The notes below the pieces were generated by a model, which searched no databases, was not told the origin of the DNA, and was given only the letters and a program-made list of their open reading frames with translations. From assembly GCA_039190895.1 (NCBI GenBank), contig JBCCXY010000005.1:1-64000 (forward strand): DNA of 64,000 nt, read 5' to 3'. The DNA is from Ovoidimarina sp039190895 (GTDB taxonomy: Bacteria > Pseudomonadota > Alphaproteobacteria > Rhodobacterales > Rhodobacteraceae). The position numbers and the translations under genes were made by a program. Each line of letters opens with the position of its first letter. Position 1 is the stretch's first letter. Of this stretch, positions 41,640 through 50,639 are shown piece after piece.

Positions 41640-42719
41640 ATGTCCGACAAGCTCCGCCTGCCTGCTGAACAGACCTACGCCGCCGAACTCGCCGCCCTGA
41701 AGGCGGGCGACACCGCGCCCAAGCCAGAGGGTTGGGCGATGTCGCCGCAGGCCGCTGTGACCTATCTGATGGGCGGCAAGGCGGCGGACGGGACCGAGAT
41801 CACGCCGAAATACGTGGGTCAACGGCGGCTGATTGAGACAGCGGTGGCAACGCTCGCCACCGACCGGGCGCTGCTGCTGCTCGGCGTGCCGGGAACGGCC
41901 AAGTCGTGGGTCTCCGAACACCTCGCCGCCGCCGTGTCGGGCGACAGCACCATGGTGATCCAGTGCACTGCAGGGACGGATGAGAACCAGGTCCGCTACT
42001 CCTGGAACTACGCCCAGTTGCTTGCCAAAGGCCCCAGCCGCGAGGCCCTTGTCCCGACGCCGCTGTTCCGCGCAATGGAAGAGGGCAAGACCTGTCGCCT
42101 TGAGGAACTCACCCGCATGGGATCCGACGTGCAGGACACGCTGATCACCGTGCTGTCCGAGAAAATGCTGCCAATCCCGGAGCTTAATGACGCCGTCTAC
42201 GCCACCCGCGGCTTCAACGTCATTGCCACCGCGAACGACCGCGACAAGGGCGTGAACGAGCTCTCCGCCGCCCTCAAACGCCGCTTCAACGTCGTCGTCC
42301 TGCCGCTGCCCGACGACATGGACGAAGAGATCGCCATCGTCACGAAACGCGTGACCGAGATGGCCGGATCGCTCGACCTGCCCGCCCCGAAGAACGTGCA
42401 GGCAGAGGTGGAACGGGTCCTCGCCATCTTCCGCGAACTCCGCCACGGCGAGACGCTGGACGGCAAGACCACACTCAAATCCCCCTCCGGCACGCTCTCC
42501 ACCGCCGAGGCCATCGCCGTCATGGTCGGTGGCCTCAGCCACGCGGCGTTCTTCTCGGACGGCGACCTGTCGGCAGAAGGCCTCGCGCCCACCGTCATGG
42601 GCGCCATCGTGAAGGACCCGGTGCAAGACAAGGCAATCCTTGAAGAATACCTCGAAACCGTTCTCAAGGGCCGCCGCGACTATTCCGACTACTACAGCGC
42701 GATGACCGACCTCGTCTGA
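41640..42719 (+). CDS. MoxR-type AAA+ ATPase
   Basis: A 359-residue AAA+ ATPase. Walker A is GVPGTAKS. The Walker B region reads CRLEELTRM, so the usual Asp-Glu pair is Glu-Glu. Sensor 1 is FNVIATAND and the arginine finger is in LSAALKRRFN. MoxR ATPases work with vWA proteins to remodel or insert cofactors into client complexes; the vWA partner is the last gene of this operon. GGAG lies 7 bases before the ATG. Its TGA overlaps the DUF5682 ATG (TGATG). Confidence 0.88.
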   Translation: MSDKLRLPAEQTYAAELAALKAGDTAPKPEGWAMSPQAAVTYLMGGKAADGTEITPKYVGQRRLIETAVATLATDRALLLLGVPGTAKSWVSEHLAAAVSGDSTMVIQCTAGTDENQVRYSWNYAQLLAKGPSREALVPTPLFRAMEEGKTCRLEELTRMGSDVQDTLITVLSEKMLPIPELNDAVYATRGFNVIATANDRDKGVNELSAALKRRFNVVVLPLPDDMDEEIAIVTKRVTEMAGSLDLPAPKNVQAEVERVLAIFRELRHGETLDGKTTLKSPSGTLSTAEAIAVMVGGLSHAAFFSDGDLSAEGLAPTVMGAIVKDPVQDKAILEEYLETVLKGRRDYSDYYSAMTDLV

Positions 42720-44959
42720 TGGCGGTAGAGGTCACATACCTCGGCATCCGCCACCACGGCCCCGGCTCCGCCCGCCGGGTGGTGGAGGCGTTGGAGGCGC
42801 TGCGGCCTGTTGAATTGCTCGTCGAAGGCCCCAGCGACCTCTCCGACCAACTCCCGCTGCTGGCCGACGACGCCATGGTCCCGCCCGTGGCACAACTCGC
42901 CTACCCGAAGGACGCGCCGAACCAGGCCGTCTTCTGGCCCTTCGCCACCTTCTCCCCCGAATACCAGGCCATCCGCTGGGCCTTGGCCCACGACGTCCCT
43001 GTCCGCTACATCGACCTCCCCGTCGCATGGCGCCTGCCCGAGGAACCCGCCGAGGAAGAAGCCGACGACGCACCAGAGCCCGATCCCGAAGCACCCAGCC
43101 TTCAGACGGAAGTCCGCCGAGACCCCATCGGCGTCCTCGCCCGCGCCGCCGGGTACGAAGACGGCGAAAGCTGGTGGCGTGATGTGATCGAGGAAAACCC
43201 CGACCCGGGCCCGATCTTCGCAGCCGTCTCGGACGCGATGACGGCCCTGCGCGAGGATGAGGGCCCGCTCGACCGCCGCGAAGCCGCCCGCGAGGCCAAT
43301 ATGCGCCTCGAAATCGCCAAGTCCGCCAAAGCCGCCGACGGCCCCATCGCGGTGGTCTGCGGCGCCTTCCACGTGCCCGCTCTGAAGGCCAAACACGCCG
43401 CCAAGGACGACCGCGCGCTCCTGAAAGGCGCCCCCAAAACCAAGGTCACCGCCACGTGGGCACCGTGGACCTCGCCCCGCCTCGCGGTCATGTCAGGCTA
43501 CGGGGCAGGGGTCACCGCTCCGGGCTGGTGCAAGCACCTGTGGGATAATCCCGGCGCCGATCAGGCCCGCACATGGCTCGCCCGCATCGCCCGCACCCTG
43601 CGCGCCGAAGGGCACACCATCTCCACCGCCTCACTGATCGAGACCGAACGCCTCGCCATCGCCCTCGCCGCCGTCCGCGCCCGTCCCCGCACGGGGTTTG
43701 AGGAACTGCGCGAGGCCACCGTCGCCTGCCTTTGCTACGGCGATCCGATCCTGTGGCACGTCATCGAGGCCCGCCTCGTCCTTGGCAACGACGTCGGCGC
43801 GATACCCGAAAACGTCCCCGCCGCACCGCTGCTGGAAGACCTTCAGCGTCAGCAAAAGAAGGCTCGCCTCAAACCCGAAGCGCTGGAAAAGGAGCTCTCG
43901 CTCGACCTTCGCAGCGACAGTGGCCTCTTCCGCTCCACGCTTCTCCACCGCCTCCAGATCCTGCATGTCCCCTGGGGCCAACTCCTCGACGCAGGCCGCA
44001 GCCGGGGCACCTTCCGCGAGAAATGGCTGCTTAGGTGGGAGCCGGAGTATGCCGTCGAACTCGTCGAAAACCTCATCCACGGCACCACCATCGAACAGGC
44101 CGCCTCGGGCCGCATGACCGCCGGGCTGAACGATGCCCGCACGCTGGGCGACCTCGCCACCCTCGTCTTCGACGCCCTCACCGCGCAACTCCCCAACGCC
44201 GCTGCCGCCGGGATTGCCCGCCTCGACACCCGCGCCGCCCAGACCAGCGACTGCCGCGAGCTTCTGTCCGCCATGCGCCCCCTCGCCGAAGTCATCCGCT
44301 ACGGCGAAGCCCGCACCTTCGACGCCACCCAACTGACATCGCTTTTCGACCGCATCGCCGTGCAAGGGGCGATCCAGTTGCATTACGCGTCGCGCAACCT
44401 CGACGCTGAAACCTCCCGCGACTTCGCCACACTCATCGGCGAGGCCGACAGCGCCATCCGTCTGTCTGAGGCCGCCGACCTCACCGACCCGTGGAACGAG
44501 GCGCTGACCAAGGTCACGCAGGACGACAAAGCCGCCCGCCTCGTGATGGGCGCCGCCGCCCGCCTGCTGTACGAGGCCGAGGCGATGACCGCCGAAGACG
44601 CCACCACGCTTCTGGGCCGCATGCTGTCCCCCGGCACGAAGGTGATCGACGCGGCGGGCTTTTTCGAAGGGTTCTTCGAAGGCGCCGGGCAGCGCCTGCT
44701 GTATGACGACACGCTGCGCGACTGCGTGGATGCGTGGATAATCTCGCTTGACGAAGACACCTTCACCGAACACTTGCCGCTCTTCCGCCGCGTCCTCGCG
44801 TCCCTCGACTGGTCCGAGCGCAAGCAACTGCTCGACGTCCTCTTCGGACGCGCGGGCAGCGGCACAAAGCGGGTGCTCGCCGCCCACGCCGACGCCCTCT
44901 GGCCCGCCCATTTCGAAGCGCTGAAAACCCTTCTTACCGCGGGGGCCCGCCATGTCTGA
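42719..44959 (+). CDS. DUF5682 protein
   Basis: A 746-residue protein. The N-terminal third has GIRHHGPGSARRV, ELLVEGPSDL and VVCGAFHVPAL, a spread of His, Glu and His motifs like that of TraB/EreA/ChaN-type metal enzymes. The rest is helical, with repeat-like segments and no clear catalytic site. It is the largest gene of the operon and overlaps both neighbours (1 bp and 8 bp). It may be the effector or client of the MoxR-vWA pair; that is inference. Confidence 0.8.
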   Translation: MAVEVTYLGIRHHGPGSARRVVEALEALRPVELLVEGPSDLSDQLPLLADDAMVPPVAQLAYPKDAPNQAVFWPFATFSPEYQAIRWALAHDVPVRYIDLPVAWRLPEEPAEEEADDAPEPDPEAPSLQTEVRRDPIGVLARAAGYEDGESWWRDVIEENPDPGPIFAAVSDAMTALREDEGPLDRREAAREANMRLEIAKSAKAADGPIAVVCGAFHVPALKAKHAAKDDRALLKGAPKTKVTATWAPWTSPRLAVMSGYGAGVTAPGWCKHLWDNPGADQARTWLARIARTLRAEGHTISTASLIETERLAIALAAVRARPRTGFEELREATVACLCYGDPILWHVIEARLVLGNDVGAIPENVPAAPLLEDLQRQQKKARLKPEALEKELSLDLRSDSGLFRSTLLHRLQILHVPWGQLLDAGRSRGTFREKWLLRWEPEYAVELVENLIHGTTIEQAASGRMTAGLNDARTLGDLATLVFDALTAQLPNAAAAGIARLDTRAAQTSDCRELLSAMRPLAEVIRYGEARTFDATQLTSLFDRIAVQGAIQLHYASRNLDAETSRDFATLIGEADSAIRLSEAADLTDPWNEALTKVTQDDKAARLVMGAAARLLYEAEAMTAEDATTLLGRMLSPGTKVIDAAGFFEGFFEGAGQRLLYDDTLRDCVDAWIISLDEDTFTEHLPLFRRVLASLDWSERKQLLDVLFGRAGSGTKRVLAAHADALWPAHFEALKTLLTAGARHV

Positions 44960-46136
44960 CCGCGAAACCCGCGAGCGCCGCTGGCGCCTTGCCCTTGGCG
45001 GCGAAGACGGCGAACTGGGCGACGAGGACCGCCGCCTCTCCGCCGCATTGACGATGCTCTATGGCGGCGAGGAAGACGGGGAGGACGACGGTAAAAAGCG
45101 CCACGTGGGGCGCGAGTACTCGCAGCCCAAGGTCTCCAAATGGATGGACGACATCCGCGAGTTCTTCCCGTCCCCGGTCGTGCAGGTCGTCCAGAAAGAC
45201 GCGTTCGACCGCCTCGGCCTGGAACGCATGCTGATGGAGCCCGAATTCCTCGAAGCAATGGAGGCCAACGTCGACCTCGTCGCCACCCTGATCTCGCTCC
45301 GCAACGTATTGCCGAACAAGGTCAAGGATTCCGCCCGCGCCGTCATCGAAAAGGTCGTCGAGGAACTCGTCGAACGCCTCGAACGCAAAACCTCCGACGC
45401 TGTCCGCGGCGCCGTCGACCGCTCCAAACGCACCAGCCGCCCCCGGTTCGCGGATATCGACTGGGCGCGGACAATCCAGAAGAACCTTCACACCTACCAG
45501 GCCGACCAGCAAACCGTGATCCCCGAACGCCTCGTCGGCTTCCAGCGCAAGCAGCGGCGGATCGTGGATCTCGACGAAGTGATCCTTTGCGTCGACCAAT
45601 CCGGGTCCATGGGGCGCTCGGTCGTCTATGCCTCGATTTTCTCCGCCGTCATGGCTTCGCTGCCGGTCGTGAAGACCAAGCTCATCTGCTACGACACCGA
45701 GGTGGTGGACTGGACGGAAGACCTCGCCGATCCCGTCGACGTCCAGTTCGGCGTGCAGCTTGGCGGCGGGAACGACACCAACAAGGCGCTGCAATACATC
45801 GAAGACCGGCTGGAGCGGCCCACCAAGGCGCATCTCGTCCTGATCAGCGACCTCTACGAAGGGGCCGGGGCGCCCGAGATGATCTCTCGCCTCGCCAAGC
45901 TAAAGGCGCTGGGCGTCAACGTCATCGTCCTGCTCGCGCTGTCGGACGAGGGGCAGCCCAGCTTCGACGCGCATGTGGCCGAGGCCATTGCCTCCTACGG
46001 CGCGCCGGTGTTTGCGTGCACGCCGGACCAGTTTCCCGACCTCATGGCGGCAGCCCTGCGGCGGGATAACCTGCTGAATTGGGCGGCCGGGGCGGACATC
46101 AAGCTTGTGTCTGCGGCGGAGACCGGGTTGGACTAG
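44952..46136 (+). CDS. vWA-domain protein, MoxR partner
   Basis: A 394-residue cytoplasmic protein without signal peptide. A helical N-terminal region (about 1-200) precedes a vWA domain with the metal site CVDQSGSMGRS, Thr in LGGGNDTNKAL and Asp in LISDLYEGAG. It is the standard companion of MoxR ATPases, delivering clients through the metal site. It ends the five-gene operon and overlaps DUF5682 by 8 bp; a ureohydrolase begins 4 bp after its stop. Confidence 0.85.
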   Translation: MSDRETRERRWRLALGGEDGELGDEDRRLSAALTMLYGGEEDGEDDGKKRHVGREYSQPKVSKWMDDIREFFPSPVVQVVQKDAFDRLGLERMLMEPEFLEAMEANVDLVATLISLRNVLPNKVKDSARAVIEKVVEELVERLERKTSDAVRGAVDRSKRTSRPRFADIDWARTIQKNLHTYQADQQTVIPERLVGFQRKQRRIVDLDEVILCVDQSGSMGRSVVYASIFSAVMASLPVVKTKLICYDTEVVDWTEDLADPVDVQFGVQLGGGNDTNKALQYIEDRLERPTKAHLVLISDLYEGAGAPEMISRLAKLKALGVNVIVLLALSDEGQPSFDAHVAEAIASYGAPVFACTPDQFPDLMAAALRRDNLLNWAAGADIKLVSAAETGLD

Positions 46137-46140
46137 GCGC

Positions 46141-47118
46141 ATGGCGACGCCTGAAGACCGGATGATGGAGAACCTGTATTGGTGGGGCGTGCCAACGCTC
46201 TTCCGGGCGCCGTTCACGACCGACCCGTCCGAGGCCGACATCGCCCTCATCGGCGCCCCCCATTCCACCGGGAACGGCACGACGGAGCGGGATCAGCACC
46301 TTGGTCCGCGCGCCCTCCGCCATGTCTCGGCCGTCGGGCGGCGGGTCCACCTCGACTTCCAGCTTGACCCGTGGGAGGCCGCCCGCATCCGCGACCTTGG
46401 CGATGTGCCCTTCCCGGAGGCCAACGACAACGAGGCCTGCATCCAGCGCATCACCGACTTTTTCAACCGCATCGACGCCGCCGGGGCGCGGCCCCTGACG
46501 GTGGGCGGCGACCACTCGATCACCGGCGGCATCGTCAGCGCCCTCGGGCGCGGGTCGCTTGCCGGGGGCGAACCCGTCGCGCTCCTTCACATGGACGCGC
46601 ACACGGATGTCTTCACAAAGGTCGACCACTTCCTCGGCGCCAAAAAGTCCGCGGCTCACTGGGGCGCCTATCTGGTGGATGACGGACGCGTGGACCCCAC
46701 CCGCTCCGTCCAGTTCGGCCTGCGCGGCAACCCCCGCACGCTGGACTGGCTGCAGCCATCCTACGACTACGGCTACAACGTCGTGACGATGAAAGAGTAC
46801 CGGCGCATGGGCCTCGACGCCGCCATCGCCCTGATCCGAGACAAACTCGCCGGGGCACCGGTCTACATCACCTTCGATCTCGACTGCCTCGACCCCACCA
46901 TCGCCCCGGGCGTCAGCAACCTGGAGCCGGGCGAGCAAGGCTTCCTCATGGACGAGGCCATCGCCCTTCTGCGCGCCGTTCGGGGGATGAACATCATCGG
47001 CGGCGACGTCGTCTGCATGATGCCCACGAAGGACGCACCCAACAATATCACCGCGCTCAGCGCCATGGCCGTGATGTTCGAGATGATCTGCCTGATCGCC
47101 GAGCGCACCCGCCGCTAG
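46141..47118 (+). CDS. Ureohydrolase (agmatinase-like)
   Basis: A 325-residue Mn- or Ni-dependent ureohydrolase. The metal-binding motifs are VGGDHSITGG, HMDAHTDVF and FDLDCLDPTIAPGVSN. The last differs from classical agmatinase (APGTG), so substrate may be another guanidino compound. ATG 46141 lies 4 bp after the vWA stop, so it may share the transcript of the five-gene system, though a functional link is unproved. A long N-terminus before IGAPHSTG is normal for the family. Confidence 0.85.
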   Translation: MATPEDRMMENLYWWGVPTLFRAPFTTDPSEADIALIGAPHSTGNGTTERDQHLGPRALRHVSAVGRRVHLDFQLDPWEAARIRDLGDVPFPEANDNEACIQRITDFFNRIDAAGARPLTVGGDHSITGGIVSALGRGSLAGGEPVALLHMDAHTDVFTKVDHFLGAKKSAAHWGAYLVDDGRVDPTRSVQFGLRGNPRTLDWLQPSYDYGYNVVTMKEYRRMGLDAAIALIRDKLAGAPVYITFDLDCLDPTIAPGVSNLEPGEQGFLMDEAIALLRAVRGMNIIGGDVVCMMPTKDAPNNITALSAMAVMFEMICLIAERTRR

Positions 47119-47124
47119 CGAGGC

Positions 47125-47140
47125 GCGCTCGGTCGAGCGC
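47125..47140. terminator. Short hairpin between convergent genes
   Basis: GCGCTC-GGTC-GAGCGC forms a 6-bp stem in the 48-bp gap between the ureohydrolase and the convergent receiver gene. There is no T-run, so this is a weak candidate. Confidence 0.35.
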
Positions 47141-47166
47141 GATGAGCGTCCCGTCAAGCGCCACCC

Positions 47167-47634
47167 TTAGGTGTCGGCGCTCAGTTTCTGAACAACGCCA
47201 TCCAGATGTTTGATATCCAAGGGTTTTTCCAGAACCACATCCGCCCCGATCCGGTTCGCCGTCGGCAGCAGAAAATCCATCCCAAGCTCGGCTTGCGAGC
47301 CCGAGATCGCCACGATGGGCAGCTTACGCAGCCCCGGGGTGATCATCGTCTGCTGTCGCACCCAACTGATCAGGCTCAATCCACTGTCCGAAACCGGGCG
47401 CCCGTCACGGCGCACCACGATGTCCGTGATCAGCACGTCGAAATCCCAGTGCCACAGCGCATCCCGCGCCTGCTCGGTCGAATAGGCAAGCACCACCTCG
47501 TGCCCGCACTCCCTTAGCTGCGCGCCCAATTCCATCGCCTGGGGGGTGTCGTCATCCATGATCAGCACACGTGACAGCGTCTCGGTCCTATCGCCGGAGA
47601 ATACGGTTTGGTTGACTTGCCCCATGGCTCCCAT
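47167..47634 (-). CDS. Single-domain response regulator (receiver)
   Basis: A 155-residue protein made of one receiver domain: acidic pocket LIMDDDTPQ, phospho-Asp in VLITDIVVRRDG, VAISGS and the Lys in DVVLEKPLD. An insertion follows the phospho-Asp (RRDGRPVSDSG). No output domain exists, so it relays phosphate or binds a partner. It is divergent from the phytochrome kinase 109 bp away, suggesting it belongs to that pathway. The start is uncertain (47634 or 47625). Confidence 0.78.
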   Translation of the reverse strand: MGAMGQVNQTVFSGDRTETLSRVLIMDDDTPQAMELGAQLRECGHEVVLAYSTEQARDALWHWDFDVLITDIVVRRDGRPVSDSGLSLISWVRQQTMITPGLRKLPIVAISGSQAELGMDFLLPTANRIGADVVLEKPLDIKHLDGVVQKLSADT

Positions 47635-47743
47635 CGTTTCAAGAAGACTGTTCGCGGTTTCCACCCAGACGATTATTCTCGTGTGCGCATTCGCTTTATG
47701 GTTATCAACCCGGTAAGGTAGCGCGCGCCGGGGGAGGGCAACC

Positions 47744-50275
47744 ATGACCGACGATTTTCAGACCGCGCTTCAGAACTGCGCAGATGAACCGGCCCACATC
47801 CCGGGGATCATCCAGCCCTTCGGGTGCCTTCTTGCTGTCGATCCGGACTCGGCCGAAATTCTATACGCGAGCGCGAACCTTGAACACTTCGTTGGGCACG
47901 CTGCAGGCCCAGCGTTGGGCCAGTCCGCGCGGGACGTCCTGGGCGTCGACGCCTGGCACGCGATCAAGAACGCGCTGTCGCAGTCCTCGGTCGCCGACGC
48001 CCCGGTTGAGGCCGGGTCCGTCCACATCGGTGACACCTATCTGGAGATGCGGGTGTTCCACAGCGAAGGCCATCTGATCATCGAGCTTGAGCCCGAGATG
48101 GACTCCGGCCTCGACGGGGCCATGGCCATGAAAACGCTCACGTACCTAATGGCCCAGATCCAGAACGCCGGGGACGCGCAGACGCTGTTCGATCTGACCG
48201 TCCAACTGATGCAGGACATCGCCGGATATGACCGCGTGATGGTCTATCGCTTTGACAGCCACTTCAACGGTCAGGTCGTTGCCGAGGCCGCCCGCTCGGG
48301 CATGACGCCGTTTCTGGGCCTGCATTTTCCGCATTGGGACATCCCGGCCCAGGCACGGGCTTTGATGCTGAAGCTTCCGCTGCGCATGATCGGGGACGTG
48401 GATCAAGAACGGGTTCCCGTGCTCGCCAAACCATCGATGCCCCCGCTCGACATGACCCACGCCATGCTTCGCGGTGTGTCAGAGGTGCACATGCGATACC
48501 TCAAGAACATGAACTCGACCGCGACCATGACGCTGACGATCAAGGTCGAAGGCAGTCTCTGGGGTATTGTGTCGTTTCATCACCGGCGGCCCAGGGTGCC
48601 CGCACCGGCCTTGCGCAGTATCCTGGTCAACTTTCTCGGCGTGTTCGAGGGCAAGCTTCTTTCGCTTCGACAATCCGCGACGCTGAACAGGCTTCGCGCG
48701 CTGGATGACGGGGTTGCCCCACGGCCCGACGGGGCGCAGCGGCTGGATGTTGTGCTTCCGGCAGGCGCACCGGGGGTTCTCAGGGTCCTCAACGCCCATG
48801 GCATTTCGGCCATGACCGAGAGGGGCACCGCGACATACGGCTCCACCCCGGCGCCCGAAGTCATTGAGCGCGTTACAGAAATGGCTGCCGCGCGGGGTGA
48901 AACACTGGCCATCAACGCGCTGGCGGACGCCGTCCCGGACCTGTCCGATAAGCTGGGCGAATCGGCGGGTGCCCTTGTCGCATCGTTAGGGTCCGGGCAC
49001 ACGATCTGCGTGTTCCGGGACGAGCATGCGAGCGAGGTCGCATGGGCGGGCAACCCCGAAAAGACCATCGAGGATTACAGCGGTGGCAAGCGCCTGTCGC
49101 CGCGTGGCTCGTTCTCAAAATTCCTCGACATCGTGCGCGGCACATCCGAGCCGTGGACACCCGTCGACATCTATTTGGTGGAGCACCTGCGCACCATACT
49201 CCAGGCGGCAGAGCGTCAGGCCGCGATGGACACCCTGAACCGGCAACAGGCGTTGATGATCGGCGAACTGAACCACAGGGTGCGCAACATCCTCGCGCTG
49301 GTCCGCTCCGTCTCGCGTCAGGCACGGCGGCGGTACGGGTCGCTCGACAGCTATGCCACCGCCATCGAAAACCGCGTCCGTGCTTTGGCCGCGGCCCATG
49401 ACATGAGCAGTGGCTTGTCAGGACGCTCGATTTCGGTGCGGACCATGCTCGCCACGGAGTTTGAGCCCTTCAGCACCTTCACACGATCGCAGACCGAGAT
49501 CATCGGCGGGGACGCGCACCTCGCCCCCGCGATTGCGCCTCTCGTCGCCCTGGTGTTTCACGAGCTGACGACCAACGCCGCAAAATACGGGGCGCTTTCG
49601 GCGCCGGACGGGTTAGTCTCGATCACCGTCACGCCCGATGATGAGGCTTTGCGGATCACATGGACAGAGACGGGCGGCCCTCCGGTTCCGCAGGAATTGG
49701 AGAACGGGTTCGGCATGGCCATGATCGAGCAGGCGATCCCCCACGAGTTGGGCGGCACCGTTGACATTGACGCTGCCCCTGGCGGGGTGTCGGTGACCAT
49801 GGCGATCCCCGCGCGCCACCTGGTCGCGGCGCCGCCCGAGGCCGAGCCGCCCGCCACAGATGCCGCACAGCGGATCCCGATCACGCGCGAAGACATTGTC
49901 GCGCTTCCCGATTGGCTGCGTGGCAGCAAGGTCCTTGTGCTGGAGGACAACTTCATGATCGCCCGCGAACTGTCCGATCAGTTGACGGAAAACGGCGTCG
50001 GCGACGTCATCATCTGCCCGACCCGCGAACAGGCGTTCGAGGTTTTGGAAACCGACACCCCGTCGCTCGCACTGCTGGACGTCAACCTTGGCGAAGGCGG
50101 GACCAGCGAAGATGTCGCCGTCCGCCTGCAAGAAATCGGCGTGCCGTTCGCCTTCGTCACGGGGTATAGCGAGGGCTTTGGGTTGCAGGGCCGCTTCGAC
50201 GATGTCCCACGCCTGACCAAACCGATCTCTCTGTACGAGATCGTTGCGGCCGTGAATGAGCTAACCGCTAGCTGA
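47744..50275 (+). CDS. Bacteriophytochrome-like HWE histidine kinase with C-terminal receiver
   Basis: An 843-residue red-light photoreceptor candidate. PAS begins with Cys12 in NCADEPAHIPGIIQPFG, the biliverdin-attachment context. GAF holds FPHWDIPAQAR in place of the usual PASDIP, and the pocket His in VHMRYLKNM. PHY has the tongue motif SPRGSFSKF. An HWE kinase follows (GELNHRVRNILALV, HELTTNAAKYGAL, WTETGGP), then a receiver (LVLEDNFMIARE, phospho-Asp LALLDVNLGE). No haem oxygenase is in the window. It ends in an 8-bp overlap with the next, convergent receiver gene. Confidence 0.85.
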   Translation: MTDDFQTALQNCADEPAHIPGIIQPFGCLLAVDPDSAEILYASANLEHFVGHAAGPALGQSARDVLGVDAWHAIKNALSQSSVADAPVEAGSVHIGDTYLEMRVFHSEGHLIIELEPEMDSGLDGAMAMKTLTYLMAQIQNAGDAQTLFDLTVQLMQDIAGYDRVMVYRFDSHFNGQVVAEAARSGMTPFLGLHFPHWDIPAQARALMLKLPLRMIGDVDQERVPVLAKPSMPPLDMTHAMLRGVSEVHMRYLKNMNSTATMTLTIKVEGSLWGIVSFHHRRPRVPAPALRSILVNFLGVFEGKLLSLRQSATLNRLRALDDGVAPRPDGAQRLDVVLPAGAPGVLRVLNAHGISAMTERGTATYGSTPAPEVIERVTEMAAARGETLAINALADAVPDLSDKLGESAGALVASLGSGHTICVFRDEHASEVAWAGNPEKTIEDYSGGKRLSPRGSFSKFLDIVRGTSEPWTPVDIYLVEHLRTILQAAERQAAMDTLNRQQALMIGELNHRVRNILALVRSVSRQARRRYGSLDSYATAIENRVRALAAAHDMSSGLSGRSISVRTMLATEFEPFSTFTRSQTEIIGGDAHLAPAIAPLVALVFHELTTNAAKYGALSAPDGLVSITVTPDDEALRITWTETGGPPVPQELENGFGMAMIEQAIPHELGGTVDIDAAPGGVSVTMAIPARHLVAAPPEAEPPATDAAQRIPITREDIVALPDWLRGSKVLVLEDNFMIARELSDQLTENGVGDVIICPTREQAFEVLETDTPSLALLDVNLGEGGTSEDVAVRLQEIGVPFAFVTGYSEGFGLQGRFDDVPRLTKPISLYEIVAAVNELTAS

Positions 50276-50639
50276 TCGCCTCGCGCAGCGCATCTACGGA
50301 AACAGGTTTGCTGACAAGCGCCGCCACATGCGGGTGCGTCTCCGCCCGCTCGATATCCCGCTGATCGAACGTCCCAGAGACCAGAAAAATGCGACCCGGC
50401 GGTCTATCGGGCTGCATGCCATCCACATAGGCGTTAACAAACGCAAAGCCGTCCATCCGCATCATATTGATGTCAACGAACAAGACATCAAAGGCCGGGG
50501 CGGCTTCATCAAGCACACGCTTCAATGCCTCTTCGGCATAGGCGAATTCCTCGACGGTCACGCCTTTCTCCAGAATCGACAAGGCGTGTTTGAGAAAAAA
50601 CCGATCCTCCAGAAAATCATCTACTATCGCCGCATGCAT
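50268..50639 (-). CDS. Single-domain response regulator (Rcp1-like)
   Basis: A 123-residue receiver: acidic pocket AIVDDFLED, phospho-Asp in VLFVDINMMRMDG, FLVSGTF and Lys in LVSKPVS. The FLEDRFFLKHAL opening is like Rcp1-type regulators that serve phytochrome kinases. Its ATG overlaps the stop of the CheB-CheR-kinase gene upstream (TGATG), so it is likely that kinase's target. The gene's end overlaps the phytochrome gene. Confidence 0.82.
   Translation of the reverse strand: MHAAIVDDFLEDRFFLKHALSILEKGVTVEEFAYAEEALKRVLDEAAPAFDVLFVDINMMRMDGFAFVNAYVDGMQPDRPPGRIFLVSGTFDQRDIERAETHPHVAALVSKPVSVDALREAIS

Noticed and set aside
43631..44953. 440-residue minus-strand frame
   Set aside because: Antisense shadow of DUF5682, Gly/Glu-rich without family signal.
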